Source of the DNA: Marixanthomonas ophiurae
GTDB lineage: Bacteria > Bacteroidota > Bacteroidia > Flavobacteriales > Flavobacteriaceae
Assembly: GCF_003413745.1 (NCBI RefSeq)
Contig: NZ_QVID01000001.1
Location: 620,001 to 684,000, forward strand
Direction: 5' to 3'
DNA: 64,000 bases
Positions 25,936 through 36,006 of the stretch are shown here, in pieces. Below the pieces are notes generated by a model. The model saw only the letters and a list, made by a program, of their open reading frames with translations. It was not told the DNA's origin and did no database searches. The translations under genes were made by a program, and so were the position numbers. How positions within the stretch are numbered: position 1 is the first letter of the stretch; each line of letters begins with the position of its first letter.

Positions 25936-28692
25936 TTAGAAGTTAAAACGAACACTTGCGTTCCATGTTCTTCCAAATCCGAAGAATACGCGGTTTTGAG
26001 TTGATATACCATCGTAAGTACTGTCTCCTGCTTCAGCAAAAACATTTGTATCAGATTCTGAAATATAAGTTTCGTCAAGAACGTTGTTGATGTTTAATCT
26101 AAACTCAACTCTTTCATCATTTACGAAAGGAACGTTAAAAGACAAACCTGCATCTAATAAACCATAAGATGGTAATTTAAGCGCTCCTTCTGGTCCTACA
26201 GATGTAGCGTCAAAGTCTGCATATAAATTATCGTGGAATCTGTAGTTTGCATCTACACTTAAATTATCTAAGATATTTACATCTGCTCCTAATGATGTTG
26301 TAAACTGTGCAGCATCACCTACTTTTACACCATCTAATTCCAATGTTTCTACTTGTGGCACTCCTCCAACAATAATTGGAGATTGGTCATTGTCAAAATA
26401 AGCTGCCGTTACATCATCCTGATATTGCCAATCTGCTACAGAAAGCATTCCTCGTAATGTAACAGTATTTGTCAATTTATATCTGAAATCTGCTTCAACA
26501 CCCATATGGACTTGAGTAATACCTGTAATGTTAGCAGTACCTCTTACTTCATCTGGTTCACCTTGGTTAAAGGTAGCTCCAACTGATTCAAATCTATCTG
26601 CCCAGCTTGTTCTGTACACATTTACATTGGCTCTTAACTTTCTGCTTCTGTAACCATATCCTGCTTCTATACCTACTATCTTTTCGTTTTGTAAGTCTGG
26701 GTTTAGGTTATTTCCAAAGTTTATATATACAGCATCAAATAAAGGTTGTTTAGAGTAGTAACCTCCATTAGCAAAAACATTATGGTTGTCATCAATATTC
26801 CAGTTAACACCACCTTTTATATTTCCACCTAAGATGTTCTCATAATCAGTTTTCTCTGGAGGTGTTTCCCCGAAAAATTCTTCACGAGCAAATCCTTGGT
26901 TTGCTAAAGATCCTTGTACAAAAGTTGTTATATCCTCACCTATGGTATATTCTAATTGACCAAATGCACCTACCCAATTAACTAGACCTGTATTATAGTA
27001 GTCAATTTTTTCTTCATCGTCGATATCTCCAAATACCCACCAAGGTTGATCTGCATCATAGGTTTCATAGAAAATATTTGTTTCGCCCTCTCCTATAGGA
27101 TTGTTTCTATCATCGGTTTGCTGGTATGCATCAGCACCTAGGCGGTCATTAACCCTTCTGTAGTGAAAACCTGTGTAGGTTCTTAAGTCAACACCAAAAT
27201 CTAACACAAGATTTTCATTTAGTTCAGTTTTTAAGTTAGCTAATACACCGTACCAGTTATGTGAATTAATAGAAGCTCGACGAGTAATACCATTCGTATT
27301 ATCGGCATTATCGTTTATATCGCTATTATTTAAGTATAGACCGTTTACTTGATCTCTTTGAATTACTCTAGTAAGATCCTCTCCTACTAATCCTTGTACT
27401 GAACCACCACTATTATAACGAATGATATCATCTACTCTAATTAATCCATCACTAGTTCTATTCAATTGAAACTGTCTAGCTCCTTGTATCTCACCAATTT
27501 CTCCGGTTCCACCACCACGGCCAAATGAAGCATAGGTAGTAGTCGTTAATTTTGTTGCATCAGTTATATCCCAGTCCCAAGTAAGGTTTAATACAGGCTT
27601 GTGGTAGAAGTTTCTTCTAAATGAAAATTCTTTTCCATTTTTATATCCCCATTCATCGTTATATTTTATATTCGGCTCTCCATCGTTACCATACTTTAGG
27701 TATTCACTTATTGCAATACCTCTAGAACGTTGGTGGTGCCACTGTGGTGCTCCAGTTACTGTAAACTCTAAAGAGTGATCTTCATTAGGCTTATAACCTA
27801 TCGCAGCAAAATAGTTGTATCCTTCAAATTTTCCTCCGTTAATATAACCATCACCAGCAGTTCTACTGAAAAGGAATGATCCAGACCAACCATTTTCACT
27901 TAAACCAGTTGAGTAAGACACAACATTTTTTAAGTAATCATTATTCCCTACAGCACCTGAAAAGAAACCACCTTCTTTACGTTCTGAAGATTTAGTAATT
28001 ACATTAATAGTACCTCCAACTGAAGAAATAGCCAGCTTTGAAGAACCTAAACCACGTTGTACTTGTATTGCCGAAGCAACATCAGACAAACCAGCCCAGT
28101 TACTCCAATATACTTGTCCGTTTTCCATATCATTAACAGGAACCCCGTTAATCATTACAGCAGAGTTTTGTGTATCGAAACCACGAATGTTAATACGAGC
28201 ATCTCCAAACCCACCACCTTGCTTAGTAGCATAAATAGAAGGAGTGTTGCTTAAAATTTCAGGAAATTCCTGAGACCCTAGCTTCTGCTGAATTTGTTCA
28301 GCTCCAATTGTTGAAACAGCAACAGGTGTTTTTCTGTCTTTTGCAATATCTAATACCCCAGCAGCTGTAATTACAACTTCAGACAATGCATTGTCATCAG
28401 GCATTAATACGATTGTTTTAAGATTGGCTGAACCATTACTTAAAGTATATGAAATATTTTGAGTTTCATAACCTACATAAGTAATGTTAACACTTCCAGA
28501 ATTTTCAGAAACTTTCAAAGAGAAGTTACCGTCAAAATCGGTAGTCGTTCCATTATTGGCTCCTGTTTCTACAACATTGGCCCCTAAAAGAGGTTCGTTT
28601 GTATTTCCATCTAATACTTTTCCCGAAATAGTCCCTTGCGAAAAGGCAGCAAAGCCTATCAAAAGGAAAGTAAATAAAAATAATTTTTTCAT
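25936..28692 (-). CDS. TonB-dependent receptor (SusC-like architecture)
   Basis: A 918-residue receptor: signal peptide 1-18, CarboxypepD_reg-like domain (about 20-105, TISGKVLDGNTNEPLLGANV), plug (about 110-230, with GVPVNDMENGQVYWSNWAGLSD and SVGGTINVITKSS) and barrel ending RTWNASVRFNF. The ATG at 28692 gives a standard signal peptide; an upstream ATG at 28725 falls within the predicted -7 element, so it is not used. The substrate is not evident; the family includes siderophore, metal and glycan receptors. No SusD-type partner is adjacent. Related in its plug to the receptor at 21324-24176. Confidence 0.88.
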   Translation of the reverse strand: MKKLFLFTFLLIGFAAFSQGTISGKVLDGNTNEPLLGANVVETGANNGTTTDFDGNFSLKVSENSGSVNITYVGYETQNISYTLSNGSANLKTIVLMPDDNALSEVVITAAGVLDIAKDRKTPVAVSTIGAEQIQQKLGSQEFPEILSNTPSIYATKQGGGFGDARINIRGFDTQNSAVMINGVPVNDMENGQVYWSNWAGLSDVASAIQVQRGLGSSKLAISSVGGTINVITKSSERKEGGFFSGAVGNNDYLKNVVSYSTGLSENGWSGSFLFSRTAGDGYINGGKFEGYNYFAAIGYKPNEDHSLEFTVTGAPQWHHQRSRGIAISEYLKYGNDGEPNIKYNDEWGYKNGKEFSFRRNFYHKPVLNLTWDWDITDATKLTTTTYASFGRGGGTGEIGEIQGARQFQLNRTSDGLIRVDDIIRYNSGGSVQGLVGEDLTRVIQRDQVNGLYLNNSDINDNADNTNGITRRASINSHNWYGVLANLKTELNENLVLDFGVDLRTYTGFHYRRVNDRLGADAYQQTDDRNNPIGEGETNIFYETYDADQPWWVFGDIDDEEKIDYYNTGLVNWVGAFGQLEYTIGEDITTFVQGSLANQGFAREEFFGETPPEKTDYENILGGNIKGGVNWNIDDNHNVFANGGYYSKQPLFDAVYINFGNNLNPDLQNEKIVGIEAGYGYRSRKLRANVNVYRTSWADRFESVGATFNQGEPDEVRGTANITGITQVHMGVEADFRYKLTNTVTLRGMLSVADWQYQDDVTAAYFDNDQSPIIVGGVPQVETLELDGVKVGDAAQFTTSLGADVNILDNLSVDANYRFHDNLYADFDATSVGPEGALKLPSYGLLDAGLSFNVPFVNDERVEFRLNINNVLDETYISESDTNVFAEAGDSTYDGISTQNRVFFGFGRTWNASVRFNF

Positions 28693-28722
28693 TGTAATGA
28701 AGTTTGTTTTTAAAAATTTCTG

Positions 28723-28730
28723 CAAATATA
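28723..28730 (-). promoter_or_regulatory. predicted -7 element of the TonB receptor gene
   Basis: TATATTTG on the minus strand, 30 bases before the ATG at 28692 and overlapping the alternative upstream ATG, which decides the start. Confidence 0.55.
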
Positions 28731-28878
28731 CATCTCCTTTTTCCTTTTTTAAAGTATAAAGGTTAAGAAAACGCTAACAAATTTTTCAAAAATAAAAGTA
28801 CAATGAAAATTGTAAGGAATTGAATTTCTGATTATTAGTTAATAACAGGTTTTTAACAAATTAAAAAAATGTTAAATA

Positions 28879-30105
28879 TCAATATTCAATACAGTCTAAT
28901 TGAGTCTTTAAAGGCGTCATAAATGAGATGTAATCTTCTTTATATTTTTCCTCTAAAGGTTTCGACATGGGTAAGTCTTGTTTAAAAGGATCTACTTGCT
29001 TACCATTTTTCCAAAAACGATAGCAAACATGAGGACCTCCTGTATTTCCGGTCATCCCAATCCAGCCAATTACATCGCCCTGGCGTACATAATTGCCCAC
29101 GCGTACATTACGTTTTTTCATGTGGAGATATTGGGTTTCGTAGGTGCTGTTATGACGAATTTTTACATAATTGCCATTTCCACCGCGATATTCAGATTTT
29201 GTAACAGTACCATCTGCTGTTGCCAAAATTGGAGTACCTAATGGTGCAGCAAAATCCGTCCCTTTATGTGGACGTAACTTATACCCATAATAAGCAATCC
29301 TTCTATTAAGATTGTAACGGGAAGAAATTCTACTAAACTGTACCGGTGCTTTTAAAAAAGCACGACGTAGGTTATCTGCTTGCTCGTCATAATAATCCAT
29401 TACTGTTGTGCTATCCAATTTCGTTTCGTAATTAAAAGCATACAATGGTGTGCCTCGGTGTTCAAAATAGGCTGCTTTAATTTCTCCCAAACCAGCAGGA
29501 ATAGTATCATTAATAAATTTTTCAGTATAAACAACTTTAAAACGATCTCCTTTTTGAAGATGAAAAAAGTTAACAGTCCACGCATAAATATTAGATAGCT
29601 TATCGGTCATATACGGACTTAAATCTGCATCTGCCATAGTTTGCGACAAGGAACTTTCAATGATTCCACCTGCAGACTTTTCAACATACGTGACAGGTTT
29701 TTCGCCAGTATAACTCGATAGGTCATCCCTAAAATCGACCACCGAATAGTCCACTTTATTATTTTCGTAGATAAAAACCTGTGTGGTATTTAATGAGTCT
29801 TTTGAATTGAGAAGTACATACGGTTTGCCTACTACTATTTTACGGACATCAAAACTGTCTTTAAACTTAGTAGCTACTTTAAAAATTTTATCCTGTGGAA
29901 CTCCATGAGCATCAAGAATATCCCCGAAGGTGTCACCAGACTGAATTGTATCCCTTATTATATTATAATCATTTAAAATATAACCGTATTCTTTAATTAA
30001 TTCAGGGGCCTTTTCTATTTCTACAGCTTCGGCTAAGTCTTTATTGCCAGATTCGCAAGCTATTAAAAGCAAAACGGGCAAAAACATTACTAGTATTTTC
30101 TTCAA
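28879..30105 (-). CDS. M23 family metallopeptidase lipoprotein
   Basis: A 408-residue lipoprotein (lipobox LIAC, Cys17). Residues about 45-130 contain an OapA/LysM-like substrate-binding region (IQSGDTFGDILDAHGVPQDKIF), and residues about 265-380 the LytM domain: HKGTD with His280 and Asp284, TQYLHMKKRNVRVGNYVRQGDVIGWIG, then GPHVCYRFW. Classic M23 enzymes have HxH here; this one has His359-Val-Cys361, so a cysteine takes the place of a zinc-ligand histidine. It would act on peptidoglycan cross-links in the periplasm, or be a regulatory variant. It stands alone as a transcript. Confidence 0.87.
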   Translation of the reverse strand: MKKILVMFLPVLLLIACESGNKDLAEAVEIEKAPELIKEYGYILNDYNIIRDTIQSGDTFGDILDAHGVPQDKIFKVATKFKDSFDVRKIVVGKPYVLLNSKDSLNTTQVFIYENNKVDYSVVDFRDDLSSYTGEKPVTYVEKSAGGIIESSLSQTMADADLSPYMTDKLSNIYAWTVNFFHLQKGDRFKVVYTEKFINDTIPAGLGEIKAAYFEHRGTPLYAFNYETKLDSTTVMDYYDEQADNLRRAFLKAPVQFSRISSRYNLNRRIAYYGYKLRPHKGTDFAAPLGTPILATADGTVTKSEYRGGNGNYVKIRHNSTYETQYLHMKKRNVRVGNYVRQGDVIGWIGMTGNTGGPHVCYRFWKNGKQVDPFKQDLPMSKPLEEKYKEDYISFMTPLKTQLDCIEY

Positions 30106-30383
30106 TTTTTTGTAGCTTTATTGGGGTTCTACGATACTGCCATCTTTGGGAAGGAGCAGTAGGTTTTAAGTTCAGGTTCAATATTACGAAAAAAAAGGCC
30201 TTTTTGAATGTAAATCCTCAAAAAAAGAAGCTAACAGACTTATTTTAACACAAATAGCATAAAACTATGTTATAGCTAAGATGAAAATTAATTTCTTTTC
30301 CTTATTCCTTTAGTTTCGTTAACGTAGAAATTTCAAATATCTTATATTAAATAGGGTTTATTTTTGAAGTTTTCAATAACCTG

Positions 30384-31154
30384 TTAATCCATTATTATTT
30401 TAAAGGAATGTTTGAGGCCTTTAAATTCTGAAAGCGATGCTTTTAAAGATCCAACAGCTAAATCAGCTTTTATAAGCATAGGCATCTTGTTGTCATCATC
30501 TGTTACCCAAACAGTAAGGCTTTCTTTCTCTTTAAACACACGACCTGCTTGTACATATGGTCTAAATATTAAACAAGGGACTTTCCCAAATTTAGTGTCT
30601 AATACTTCTCTGCCTAAAAATTTTAAACGGAATTTATAGTTTTCTTTATCAAAAAACATATCCATGTCTATTGTTTCACCTTTCTGTATATTACTTGCAT
30701 CTAAATTATTACGCAAGTAGTAAAAGGCCGAAACCATATCTTGTGCATTTTTAGGAAATGAAACTACCTCTTTTTTTTTGTGCTTTTTATTATTTATATG
30801 TGCAATTCCTGTTGCGTGGTCAAAATCTATCTGAATGTCTTTGGTATGTCCTCCTTCATCTATTTTCCTAATGAAACGGTATGGAATATCTTTTTCTTTA
30901 TCTATATAAGATTGATAATCATCTTCTACATTAAAAAACACTTTTGAAAGCCCTACAGTTCTTCCTTTTCCTTTTACATGATACACTTCTCTACCTTCCA
31001 ATTTGGCATTATCAACTTCAAGGGTTGCATAACCTGCAGTAACAAAGCCATAATGCACCCGAAATTTGAACCATTCACCATCGCCATAGGCCTTGTCTTG
31101 TGCCAGTAACACAAAAGAAGTACATAAAAACAGAAGAGAAAATAGGTATTTCAT
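30384..31154 (-). CDS. DUF3108 family exported protein
   Basis: A 256-residue protein with signal peptide about 1-18 (ends VLLAQ). The body matches DUF3108: GEWFKFRVHYGFVTAGYATLEV near 23-44, ARNIPYRFI-type strands, DMVSAFYYLRNN near 135-146, and a C-terminal AGRVFKEKESLTVWVTDDDNKMPM segment. The family is a periplasmic/outer-membrane beta-sheet protein of unknown role. An upstream in-frame ATG (31190) would add 12 residues and spoil the signal peptide, so I chose 31154. Separated by its own terminator region from hppD. Confidence 0.8.
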   Translation of the reverse strand: MKYLFSLLFLCTSFVLLAQDKAYGDGEWFKFRVHYGFVTAGYATLEVDNAKLEGREVYHVKGKGRTVGLSKVFFNVEDDYQSYIDKEKDIPYRFIRKIDEGGHTKDIQIDFDHATGIAHINNKKHKKKEVVSFPKNAQDMVSAFYYLRNNLDASNIQKGETIDMDMFFDKENYKFRLKFLGREVLDTKFGKVPCLIFRPYVQAGRVFKEKESLTVWVTDDDNKMPMLIKADLAVGSLKASLSEFKGLKHSFKIIMD

Positions 31155-31206
31155 TATTTGGGGTTTTAGTTTGTATAAGAATATATACAAGTTTTATTCC
31201 AAAAAA

Positions 31207-31238
31207 ATAAACTCCATCTTTAAGACGATGGAGTTTAT
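31207..31238 (-). terminator. terminator of hppD
   Basis: 12-bp exact stem (31207-31218 with 31227-31238), 8-base loop, followed by a T run on the minus strand, 16 bases after the hppD stop. Confidence 0.85.
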
Positions 31239-31254
31239 TATATGTTACATTTAT

Positions 31255-32415
31255 TTACAAGGTTCCTCTTGATGCTTGTTCACGTTCTATAGACTCGAAT
31301 AACGCTTTAAAGTTACCAGCGCCAAATCCTCTAGCACCCATACGCTGTATAATTTCGAAAAATAAAGTTGGCCTATCTTCTACAGGTTTTGTGAAAATTT
31401 GCAATAAATACCCTTCTTCATCTGCATCGATCATAATACCTAAACTCATTAATTTTTCGATGTCTTCTTTTAATTCGTGCTCAAATTCTTTTAACCGAGC
31501 AGGTACAGCATTGTAATATTCTTCTGGAGGAATGGATAAAAACTCCACACCGCGCTCTCGTAATTTGGAAACCGTTGTGATAATATCGTCGGTAGCAACT
31601 GCGATGTGCTGAACGCCTGGTCCTTCATAAAAATCTAAATATTCTTCTATTTGTGATTTTTTCTTTCCTTCGGCTGGTTCGTTAATGGGAAATTTAATTC
31701 TTCCATTCCCATTACTCATCACTTTACTCATTAAGGCAGAATATTCGGTGTGAATTTGTTTATCGTCAAATGAAAGGAAATTCACAAAGCCCATCACGTC
31801 TTCGTACCATTTTACCCAAGTGTTCATCTCGTTCCAGCCTACATTACCAACCATATGGTCTATGTATTTAAGACCAACGGGTTCTGGATTGTAATCTGGG
31901 TTCCACTCTCTAAAACCTGGCATAAAAGTTCCGTTGTAGTTTTTACGCTCTACAAACATATGTACAGTTTCTCCATATGTGTAAATTCCGGCCCGTACCA
32001 CTTCGCCATGTTCGTCTTTCTCAACTGTAGGTTCCATAAATGGTTTTGCACCGCGTTTAGTGGTTTCTTCAAAAGACTTTCGAGCATCTTCTACCCAAAG
32101 TGCCACCACTTTTACACCATCACCGTGTTTAACAATATGGTCATTAATTGGATTTTTTGAACTTAAAGGTGTTGTAAGCACTAAACGAATTTTATCTTGT
32201 TTAAGCACATACGAAACACTGTCTTTACTACCTGTTTCCAAACCTTTATAGGCGTATGATTGAAAACCAAAAGCAGTTTTGTAAAAATGAGCTGCTTGTT
32301 TGGCATTTCCTACGTAAAACTCTACATAGTCCGTCCCTAATAGAGGAAGAAAATCTTGTGCTCCCTCGAATATTTTCTCTAATCCGTAATCTACTGATTT
32401 TATGTCTTTACTCAT
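31255..32415 (-). CDS. hppD: 4-hydroxyphenylpyruvate dioxygenase
   Basis: A 386-residue two-domain vicinal oxygen chelate enzyme. Iron ligands are visible as His187 (YIDHMVGNV), His270 (GVQHIAVATDD) and Glu354 (LFFEIIQRMG). The C-terminal ARGFGAGNFKALFESIE segment is the helix gating the active site. It converts 4-hydroxyphenylpyruvate to homogentisate, the substrate of the hmgA product encoded 128 bases upstream on the same strand. Together they form the middle of tyrosine breakdown. Cytoplasmic; length normal. Confidence 0.97.
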   Translation of the reverse strand: MSKDIKSVDYGLEKIFEGAQDFLPLLGTDYVEFYVGNAKQAAHFYKTAFGFQSYAYKGLETGSKDSVSYVLKQDKIRLVLTTPLSSKNPINDHIVKHGDGVKVVALWVEDARKSFEETTKRGAKPFMEPTVEKDEHGEVVRAGIYTYGETVHMFVERKNYNGTFMPGFREWNPDYNPEPVGLKYIDHMVGNVGWNEMNTWVKWYEDVMGFVNFLSFDDKQIHTEYSALMSKVMSNGNGRIKFPINEPAEGKKKSQIEEYLDFYEGPGVQHIAVATDDIITTVSKLRERGVEFLSIPPEEYYNAVPARLKEFEHELKEDIEKLMSLGIMIDADEEGYLLQIFTKPVEDRPTLFFEIIQRMGARGFGAGNFKALFESIEREQASRGTL

Positions 32416-32543
32416 TGTGTTTAGTTTTTAATGAATGCGTTACTGTTTTTTTCTGAATAATAATATATCTGCTTATTAAAGAGAATTACCACATAGCACG
32501 CATTTGTGCGGAAATAACTAGTTTTTTCAAATATTTCGTTTTT

Positions 32544-33707
32544 TTAGTCATGTTCTAACCAAGATTGGTAATACGTGCCATCGGCTAGCTTTAAAGCATC
32601 TTCGGTTACCTTAAGCGGTTTAAATGTATCGACCATAACAGCTAATTCGCCTGTTTTTTCTTTCCCAATACTACGCTCAGTCGCTCCCGGATGTGGGCCA
32701 TGGGGTATTCCTGCCGGGTGTAATGAAATGTAACCTGCATCAATATCGTTACGACTCATAAAATCACCATCTACATAATACAACACCTCATCACTATCAA
32801 TATTACTGTGATTATACGGTGCCGGAATAGATTCCGGATGATAATCATATAATCGAGGTACAAAACTACATACTACAAAAGCATCGGTTTCAAAGGTTTG
32901 ATGTACTGGTGGTGGTTGGTGAATACGTCCGGTAATAGGTTCAAAATCGTGAATAGAAAAGGCATACGGATAATTATAACCATCGTAGCCTACTACATCA
33001 AAGGGATGAGTGGCGTAGGTCATTTCAAAAATATCATCCTGCTTTTTTATTTTTATTAAAAAGTCGCCTTTTTCATCGTGAGTTTCCAATTCTTGCGGTC
33101 TGCGTAAGTCGCGTTCGCAATATGGGGAATGCTCTAATAATTGCCCAAACCAATTTCTATAGCGTTTTGGAGTGTAAATAGGCCTTCTAGATTCTACAAT
33201 AAACAAGCGGTTGTCATCTGTATCAAAATCTATTTTATAGATAATGCCACGAGGCACTAATAGATAATCCCCATACTTAAAATCCAAATTTCCTAAATGC
33301 GTCCGTAGCTTTCCACTGCCTTTATGAATAAAAATTAGCTCATCAGCATCTGTATTTTTATAAAAATAATCTCTTTGCGATTCTTGTGGTGCGGCAAGAA
33401 TAATACTACAATCACTGTTTGTCAATACTGTTTTTCGACTTTGTAAGTAATCCTTTTCAGGTTGCACATTAAATCCCTTAAATTTATACGACTGCATATT
33501 ATTATGCTTCGCAATTTTAGGTGCAACGCTGTATTGTTTCGCTATTTCTTTAACTTGAGTAGGGCGATGTTCGTGGTAACTATTAGTGGACATACCATCA
33601 AAACCAATGGTTCCGAAGAGTTGTTCTGAATATAGACTCCCGTCTGGTTTACGGAATTGTGTATGTCGTTTATGAGGTATTTTTCCTAATTTATGATAGA
33701 ATGGCAT
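32544..33707 (-). CDS. hmgA: homogentisate 1,2-dioxygenase
   Basis: A 387-residue protein with clear homogentisate dioxygenase features: DYLLVPRGIIYKIDFD, THPFDVVGYDGYNYPYAFSIHDFEPITGRIHQPPPVHQTFE (about 233-272), and HPAGIPHGPHPGATE (about 338-352), which hold the iron-binding His and Glu. It opens the homogentisate ring to maleylacetoacetate. It is shorter than the about 440-residue animal and proteobacterial forms, as is usual for Bacteroidota. Encoded upstream of hppD in the same direction; the fumarylacetoacetase gene is not in this window. Confidence 0.95.
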   Translation of the reverse strand: MPFYHKLGKIPHKRHTQFRKPDGSLYSEQLFGTIGFDGMSTNSYHEHRPTQVKEIAKQYSVAPKIAKHNNMQSYKFKGFNVQPEKDYLQSRKTVLTNSDCSIILAAPQESQRDYFYKNTDADELIFIHKGSGKLRTHLGNLDFKYGDYLLVPRGIIYKIDFDTDDNRLFIVESRRPIYTPKRYRNWFGQLLEHSPYCERDLRRPQELETHDEKGDFLIKIKKQDDIFEMTYATHPFDVVGYDGYNYPYAFSIHDFEPITGRIHQPPPVHQTFETDAFVVCSFVPRLYDYHPESIPAPYNHSNIDSDEVLYYVDGDFMSRNDIDAGYISLHPAGIPHGPHPGATERSIGKEKTGELAVMVDTFKPLKVTEDALKLADGTYYQSWLEHD

Positions 33708-33768
33708 AATGTGCTTGTTTTCTACACAAATATCGGAAAAAAATCACTGTTTTCGTTTTAAGGTTATG

Positions 33769-36006
33769 CTAAAACCTAAACCCTGCTGCAATATGCCATT
33801 CGCTTTCATCCCGTTCCGGCGAAAAAGCCCATTTCACTTCAAGGGGACCTAAAAAGGTTTCCATACCATACCCTAAAGCAAAACCACTATAGTCAATGCC
33901 GTCTATCCATTTTCCATCGGTTAAAAGATCATCGCCTACATTGGCAATATTAACTGCTATGTTGATGTGGTTTTTTCTAAAAAATTCATAATCTAACGTC
34001 AAAGAAGATTTTAAATAGGTGTCGCCACGAAGGCTCAAACCTTCATACCCATAAAATTGTTTTATATTATTTATAGGTCTATATCCATATCCGCCTAAGA
34101 AAAAATCTAATGAGTGAGTTGAATCATCCCCTATTTTAAAACCGCCTTCTGTGGTAATCACTGCCGAAAGTTTGCTTGAAAAAGACTGTGCATAGCCAAC
34201 TTTTGCTTGAGCGATTGAAAACTGATCGAAACCTGTGTTTCTGCCCTCGCCCAAAATATATAAATGAAAATCTCCATTGAAGTAAAATCCATCATTCGGG
34301 AAAAAGCTATTGTTAAACGTATCGTAACGAAGGTATCCGTATGTGCTAAAATAGTTTGTACTTTCAAAAACAGTTCGAGGAATACCGTCTTCATCAATAC
34401 CTATGGTTTCAGAAAGATATCGCAACCATTTATGCTCTATTCCCGCACCTAACAAAAAACTTCTTCTAAAAAGTGTTTCTACGAATATACGATTGGTTAA
34501 ATCACTATACTCGAGCTCTAATTTATTTATTTGTGAATTTTCTTCCGGGGGTAATTCTGGAGAAAGGAAATCAATGTCTACATCTTTATCAAAAAAAGTA
34601 TACTGAGAATTTAAACCAATGCTCCAGTAAAATCCTTTGTCAATATAATAGTTGAAATCGTACCTAATGTTATCACCTACCACAAAATCTAATGAAGCAA
34701 TATCGTTATTGGTAAATATTCTTTTTCGAGTTACATTCATTAATGCTGCTGTGCCGTATAAATCGTCATAATGAGCGCCCAAACGCATCAGCATTTTAGA
34801 TTCGTTTTCCCGTAAATTAAAAATAAGGTCATAGGTATTATCTTCATTAGTCTCCAATCGATAATTTATATCTTGAAAATTGCCTGTCGCCGATAGATTG
34901 TTAACTCCTTCGTTAAAACGGTCATAGCTTATTTTTGCAGGCACTTTTAGTTTTAGTTTTCCTAAAACATATGCGCGGGTATAATTTTCGTTACCTTTAA
35001 TACTAACCGATTGAATAAAAATGGAGTTTTTACTGAAAAAATCTACCTTTTGCTTTTTATGTGTTTTTTGACGAGAAGCCACACTATCTAATTGATCTCT
35101 TAACCTATTAGCTTCAATCTCTCCTGATTCGATTATTTTTTTTCCATCATTAAATGAAACCACCGAAAAGTCTTTAATATTCGGATTAATATAAATATCC
35201 GTCCGCCCTCTTTTCTCTGCCATATCTTCGATGGTGCGATAATTATTTATTTGTACCAATACATCAAATGCCGATTTTAGCATTTTTCGGCCTTTCAAAC
35301 TGTCTTGAACATCTACACCAATTACAATATCTGCCCCTTTATTTCGCACCTCATCTACTGGATAATTGTTAACCACACCACCATCGACCATGACCGTATC
35401 GTTTATTATTACTGGTGAAAATAAAGAAGGCAAGGCTCCACTTGCGGTAATGGCTCTAGGTAAATACCCTTTGTCTAATAACACTTCTTTACCAGTTTCC
35501 ACATTGGTGGCCACACAAAAAAATGGAATAGGAAGTTTACTAAAATCTTCAATATCACTCACATGAAGGGTTAACTTTGAGAGTAGATTATATACATTCT
35601 GTCCTTTTGAAAGCCCTGAGGGAAATCCTACTTTAAAATCATCAAACGGTAAACTAATGGCGTATTTTTCAGATTCATCTTTTTCGTAAAAAGTTTTAGC
35701 ACTTCGTGGAATATCATCCTGAATTAACGTATTAAAATCGACCATATTAAAAATAGAGTCTAATTGTTTTGCTGAATACCCCGATGCATACAAAGCCCCT
35801 ACGATCGCCCCCATACTCGTTCCTCCAATGTAATCTACCCGAATACCTGCTTCTTCAATTACTTTTAACGCACCAATATGTGCCAAGCCTTTTGCGCCAC
35901 CCCCGCTAAGGACCACACCGACTTTTAGGTCTTCTTGGTTCTCTTTCTCTTGAGAAAAAAGAATGCCTGAAAGTAACATGCATAGTATGATTAATATCTG
36001 CTTCAT
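33769..36006 (-). CDS. patatin-like phospholipase fused to an outer-membrane barrel
   Basis: A 745-residue protein: signal peptide 1-19, patatin domain about 28-310 (oxyanion loop GGGAKG at 35-40, nucleophile Ser64 in GGTSMG, catalytic Asp208 in VDGGVVNNYP), a POTRA-like linker about 325-400, and a BamA/surface-antigen-type 16-strand barrel to the end (AAGFRF). This is the PlpD-type autotransporter (type Vd) arrangement, except that the enzyme seems to remain attached to the barrel. The start overlaps the uvrC stop by 4 bases (ATGA), so the two are co-translated. Lipid hydrolysis at the cell surface or in the periplasm is expected. Confidence 0.88.
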   Translation of the reverse strand: MKQILIILCMLLSGILFSQEKENQEDLKVGVVLSGGGAKGLAHIGALKVIEEAGIRVDYIGGTSMGAIVGALYASGYSAKQLDSIFNMVDFNTLIQDDIPRSAKTFYEKDESEKYAISLPFDDFKVGFPSGLSKGQNVYNLLSKLTLHVSDIEDFSKLPIPFFCVATNVETGKEVLLDKGYLPRAITASGALPSLFSPVIINDTVMVDGGVVNNYPVDEVRNKGADIVIGVDVQDSLKGRKMLKSAFDVLVQINNYRTIEDMAEKRGRTDIYINPNIKDFSVVSFNDGKKIIESGEIEANRLRDQLDSVASRQKTHKKQKVDFFSKNSIFIQSVSIKGNENYTRAYVLGKLKLKVPAKISYDRFNEGVNNLSATGNFQDINYRLETNEDNTYDLIFNLRENESKMLMRLGAHYDDLYGTAALMNVTRKRIFTNNDIASLDFVVGDNIRYDFNYYIDKGFYWSIGLNSQYTFFDKDVDIDFLSPELPPEENSQINKLELEYSDLTNRIFVETLFRRSFLLGAGIEHKWLRYLSETIGIDEDGIPRTVFESTNYFSTYGYLRYDTFNNSFFPNDGFYFNGDFHLYILGEGRNTGFDQFSIAQAKVGYAQSFSSKLSAVITTEGGFKIGDDSTHSLDFFLGGYGYRPINNIKQFYGYEGLSLRGDTYLKSSLTLDYEFFRKNHINIAVNIANVGDDLLTDGKWIDGIDYSGFALGYGMETFLGPLEVKWAFSPERDESEWHIAAGFRF

